A stretch of DNA of 6,728 nucleotides from Chloroflexota bacterium (lineage in GTDB: Bacteria > Chloroflexota > Anaerolineae > Promineifilales > Promineifilaceae): assembly GCA_008501785.1 (NCBI GenBank), contig QQUD01000882.1, positions 1 through 6,728 of the forward strand, in the 5' to 3' direction. The notes beneath the pieces are model-generated. The model was not told where the DNA came from. It saw nothing but the letters and a program-made list of their open reading frames with translations, and searched no databases. Each line of letters begins with the position of its first letter. The stretch's first letter is position 1. Position numbers and translations under genes: made by a program. Shown here piece after piece: positions 5,670 through 6,728 of this stretch.

Positions 5670-6728
5670 TTGTTGAATTGCCTCAATAACATGTCCAGCG
5701 ATTCACCAACGCGCTGCAAATCCTGGCATAACGTCAATAGTTCTAGGTCTACCTGGCGAAAACGTCTACCTACCTGGCTGCGATAGCGACGGAATAACCG
5801 TCTGACCGTGACCACTACTTGTTCAGATATGGCATTGTCTAGTGATGTAAGCACCTTATCTAAATCAGTTGCCCATTTGTGTTCGGTTCTACTAAGCATG
5901 TTGCGAGTTAAGGGTTCTAAATCAAACCATGCATCTTCTAAATCTTCTGTACTGCGGCTTAAACTTGCTTCAACCCGACGTAACTCGTCATCTATTTCTT
6001 GCCATCCGTTGTGTTCACGGACTAGACTACCAAGTCGATCATCTAAACCGGCTAACGCGCCTACGCCACGCTGTACTTCATCGATTACATTGTCAACTTC
6101 AATGCCGCTGCCTAACATGCTGTCACAAATTGTGCCAATTGCTTCTTCAATATTGTCGAGACGAAGGGTTCTGGCAGTAGCGACTAACTGAGCATTGATA
6201 CGCGATGGTTGTCGGTTGAGGATGCGGTAGATGATGCGTGTGCCGCCTTTGAGTAAATTTAGGTCAAATTCTTCGACGCCGTCACGAATTTGCTTTTGTG
6301 CTTTTTCTAGCTGTTGGGTCCAACGATTTTCATCTGTGGTAAACGTGGGGCGTTGCATGACAGTGAGCAGGTCGTTGACCTTCCCCTGTATCTCTGGTTC
6401 GGTTAACGAGATATTGTCCCAAGCGGAATCATCTGCGGGCAGCCGCTTTTGGTCATTTTGGATGAGGAAGTAGCGATTTTCTAGTTCCTGGAATAGATCG
6501 TGGGTAAGTTTGTAGTCGGCGAGGATGCCGATTTGTTCAGATGCCGCTTCGAAGTCGGTTTGGAAGGCAACAACGGCCGTTCTCACTTCCAATTTACTCA
6601 ACAACCGAATGAGCGCGGTTAAGCTGTTCCCAGCAATCACCGTATTTGATTTGTCTTGCGGTAAGGCGGTTGGAGCAGGTGGGACCGTGATGTTGTTTAG
6701 GGTTGGGTCTTCATCTTTTTCATCAACA
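5666..6728 (-). CDS. Helical protein of unknown family, first gene of the STAND operon (5' end outside window)
   Basis: I do not recognise this protein. The stop is TGA at 5668-5666. An internal GTG at 6640 would give 324 residues, but the frame stays open for 29 more codons to the right edge, encoding an acidic then Pro-rich stretch (DEKDEDPTL, VPPAPTALP). The GTG has no Shine-Dalgarno-like sequence before it. The true start is therefore probably beyond the window, and the Pro-rich stretch reads as a linker after a missing N-terminal domain. Counting from the GTG, the visible part is almost entirely amphipathic helix, with coiled-coil-like charged segments near 103-130 and 205-270. An arginine cluster at 280-295 (eight Arg in 16 residues) could bind nucleic acid, phospholipid or an acidic partner. 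I see no signal peptide, membrane helix, P-loop or protease/nuclease motif. The stop overlaps the next gene's start (ATGA), so it is probably made together with the STAND proteins and may be a partner or adaptor of them. Being a real gene is well supported; its function is unknown. Confidence 0.85.
   Translation of the reverse strand, partial: VDEKDEDPTLNNITVPPAPTALPQDKSNTVIAGNSLTALIRLLSKLEVRTAVVAFQTDFEAASEQIGILADYKLTHDLFQELENRYFLIQNDQKRLPADDSAWDNISLTEPEIQGKVNDLLTVMQRPTFTTDENRWTQQLEKAQKQIRDGVEEFDLNLLKGGTRIIYRILNRQPSRINAQLVATARTLRLDNIEEAIGTICDSMLGSGIEVDNVIDEVQRGVGALAGLDDRLGSLVREHNGWQEIDDELRRVEASLSRSTEDLEDAWFDLEPLTRNMLSRTEHKWATDLDKVLTSLDNAISEQVVVTVRRLFRRYRSQVGRRFRQVDLELLTLCQDLQRVGESLDMLLRQFNK
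5681..5684 (-). promoter_or_regulatory. Candidate ribosome binding site for the FGE-STAND gene
   Basis: On the minus strand GAGG lies 11 bases before the ATG at 5669, inside the last codons of the upstream gene (Leu-Arg of the C-terminal MLLRQFNK). The spacing is slightly long, so the ATGA overlap is the stronger argument for this start. Confidence 0.5.
6573..6580. repeat. ACGGCCGT iterated palindrome copy
   Basis: Core of AACGGCCGTT in the helical-protein gene; read as Thr-Ala-Val (residues 21-23 counted from the GTG). A one-base variant, ACGGCCGC, is at 4207-4214 in the FGE-STAND gene. Confidence 0.75.

Noticed and set aside
6638..6640. GTG at 6640 as the true start of the first gene
   Set aside because: No ribosome site precedes it and the frame is open, with plausible linker-like protein, for another 29 codons to the window edge. 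A start outside the window is more likely, though GTG cannot be excluded.

Overview
The window is a dense, single-direction (minus-strand) block of three co-oriented genes with no intergenic space. Reading 5'->3' along the minus strand, from the right edge leftwards: (1) the 3' part of a gene for an all-helical protein of unknown family (right edge to 5666), (2) a complete 1032-residue membrane-anchored STAND NTPase with a C-terminal FGE-sulfatase (C-type-lectin-like) domain (5669 to 2571), and (3) a second, paralogous STAND NTPase with a C-terminal WD40 propeller (2571 to the left edge, 857 codons seen, C-terminus cut off). Gene 1 and gene 2 share an ATGA stop/start overlap. Gene 2 and gene 3 share a TAATG stop/start overlap. 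They therefore almost certainly form one translationally coupled operon. Its promoter and terminator both lie outside the window.

The two STAND proteins share the same architecture: an unrecognised ~90-residue helical N-terminal region, an nSTAND1-type P-loop NTPase with winged-helix-like tail, a charged coiled coil, a single transmembrane helix, and a long Ala/Thr-rich stalk. They differ in the final module, FGE-sulfatase fold in one and WD40 in the other. This looks like a duplicated signalling receptor whose sensor end has been exchanged. No recognisable effector (TIR, nuclease, caspase, CHAT, protease, pore) is visible in any of the three proteins. An effector, if there is one, should be encoded beyond the window, in the missing N-terminus of gene 1, or in the unassigned regions. 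Functionally the cluster fits the large class of bacterial STAND-NTPase signalling/biological-conflict (immunity-like) systems, but that role is inferred from family membership, not shown here.

The organism is most likely a filamentous/multicellular-type bacterium rich in STAND proteins. The Ala/Thr stalk style, the linker before the WD40 domain and the WD40/FGE combination are what I associate with Chloroflexota (Anaerolineae/Caldilineae relatives). Cyanobacteria are a less likely alternative. By eye the base composition is about half G+C. A further DNA-level signature is the palindrome ACGGCCGT, present eight times in 6.7 kb (about 0.1 expected by chance), in all three genes and in two different codon phases. 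This resembles the highly iterated palindromes of some bacterial genomes.

There is no stretch of more than a few bases without a gene, and I see no tRNA, rRNA, CRISPR, insertion sequence or terminator.
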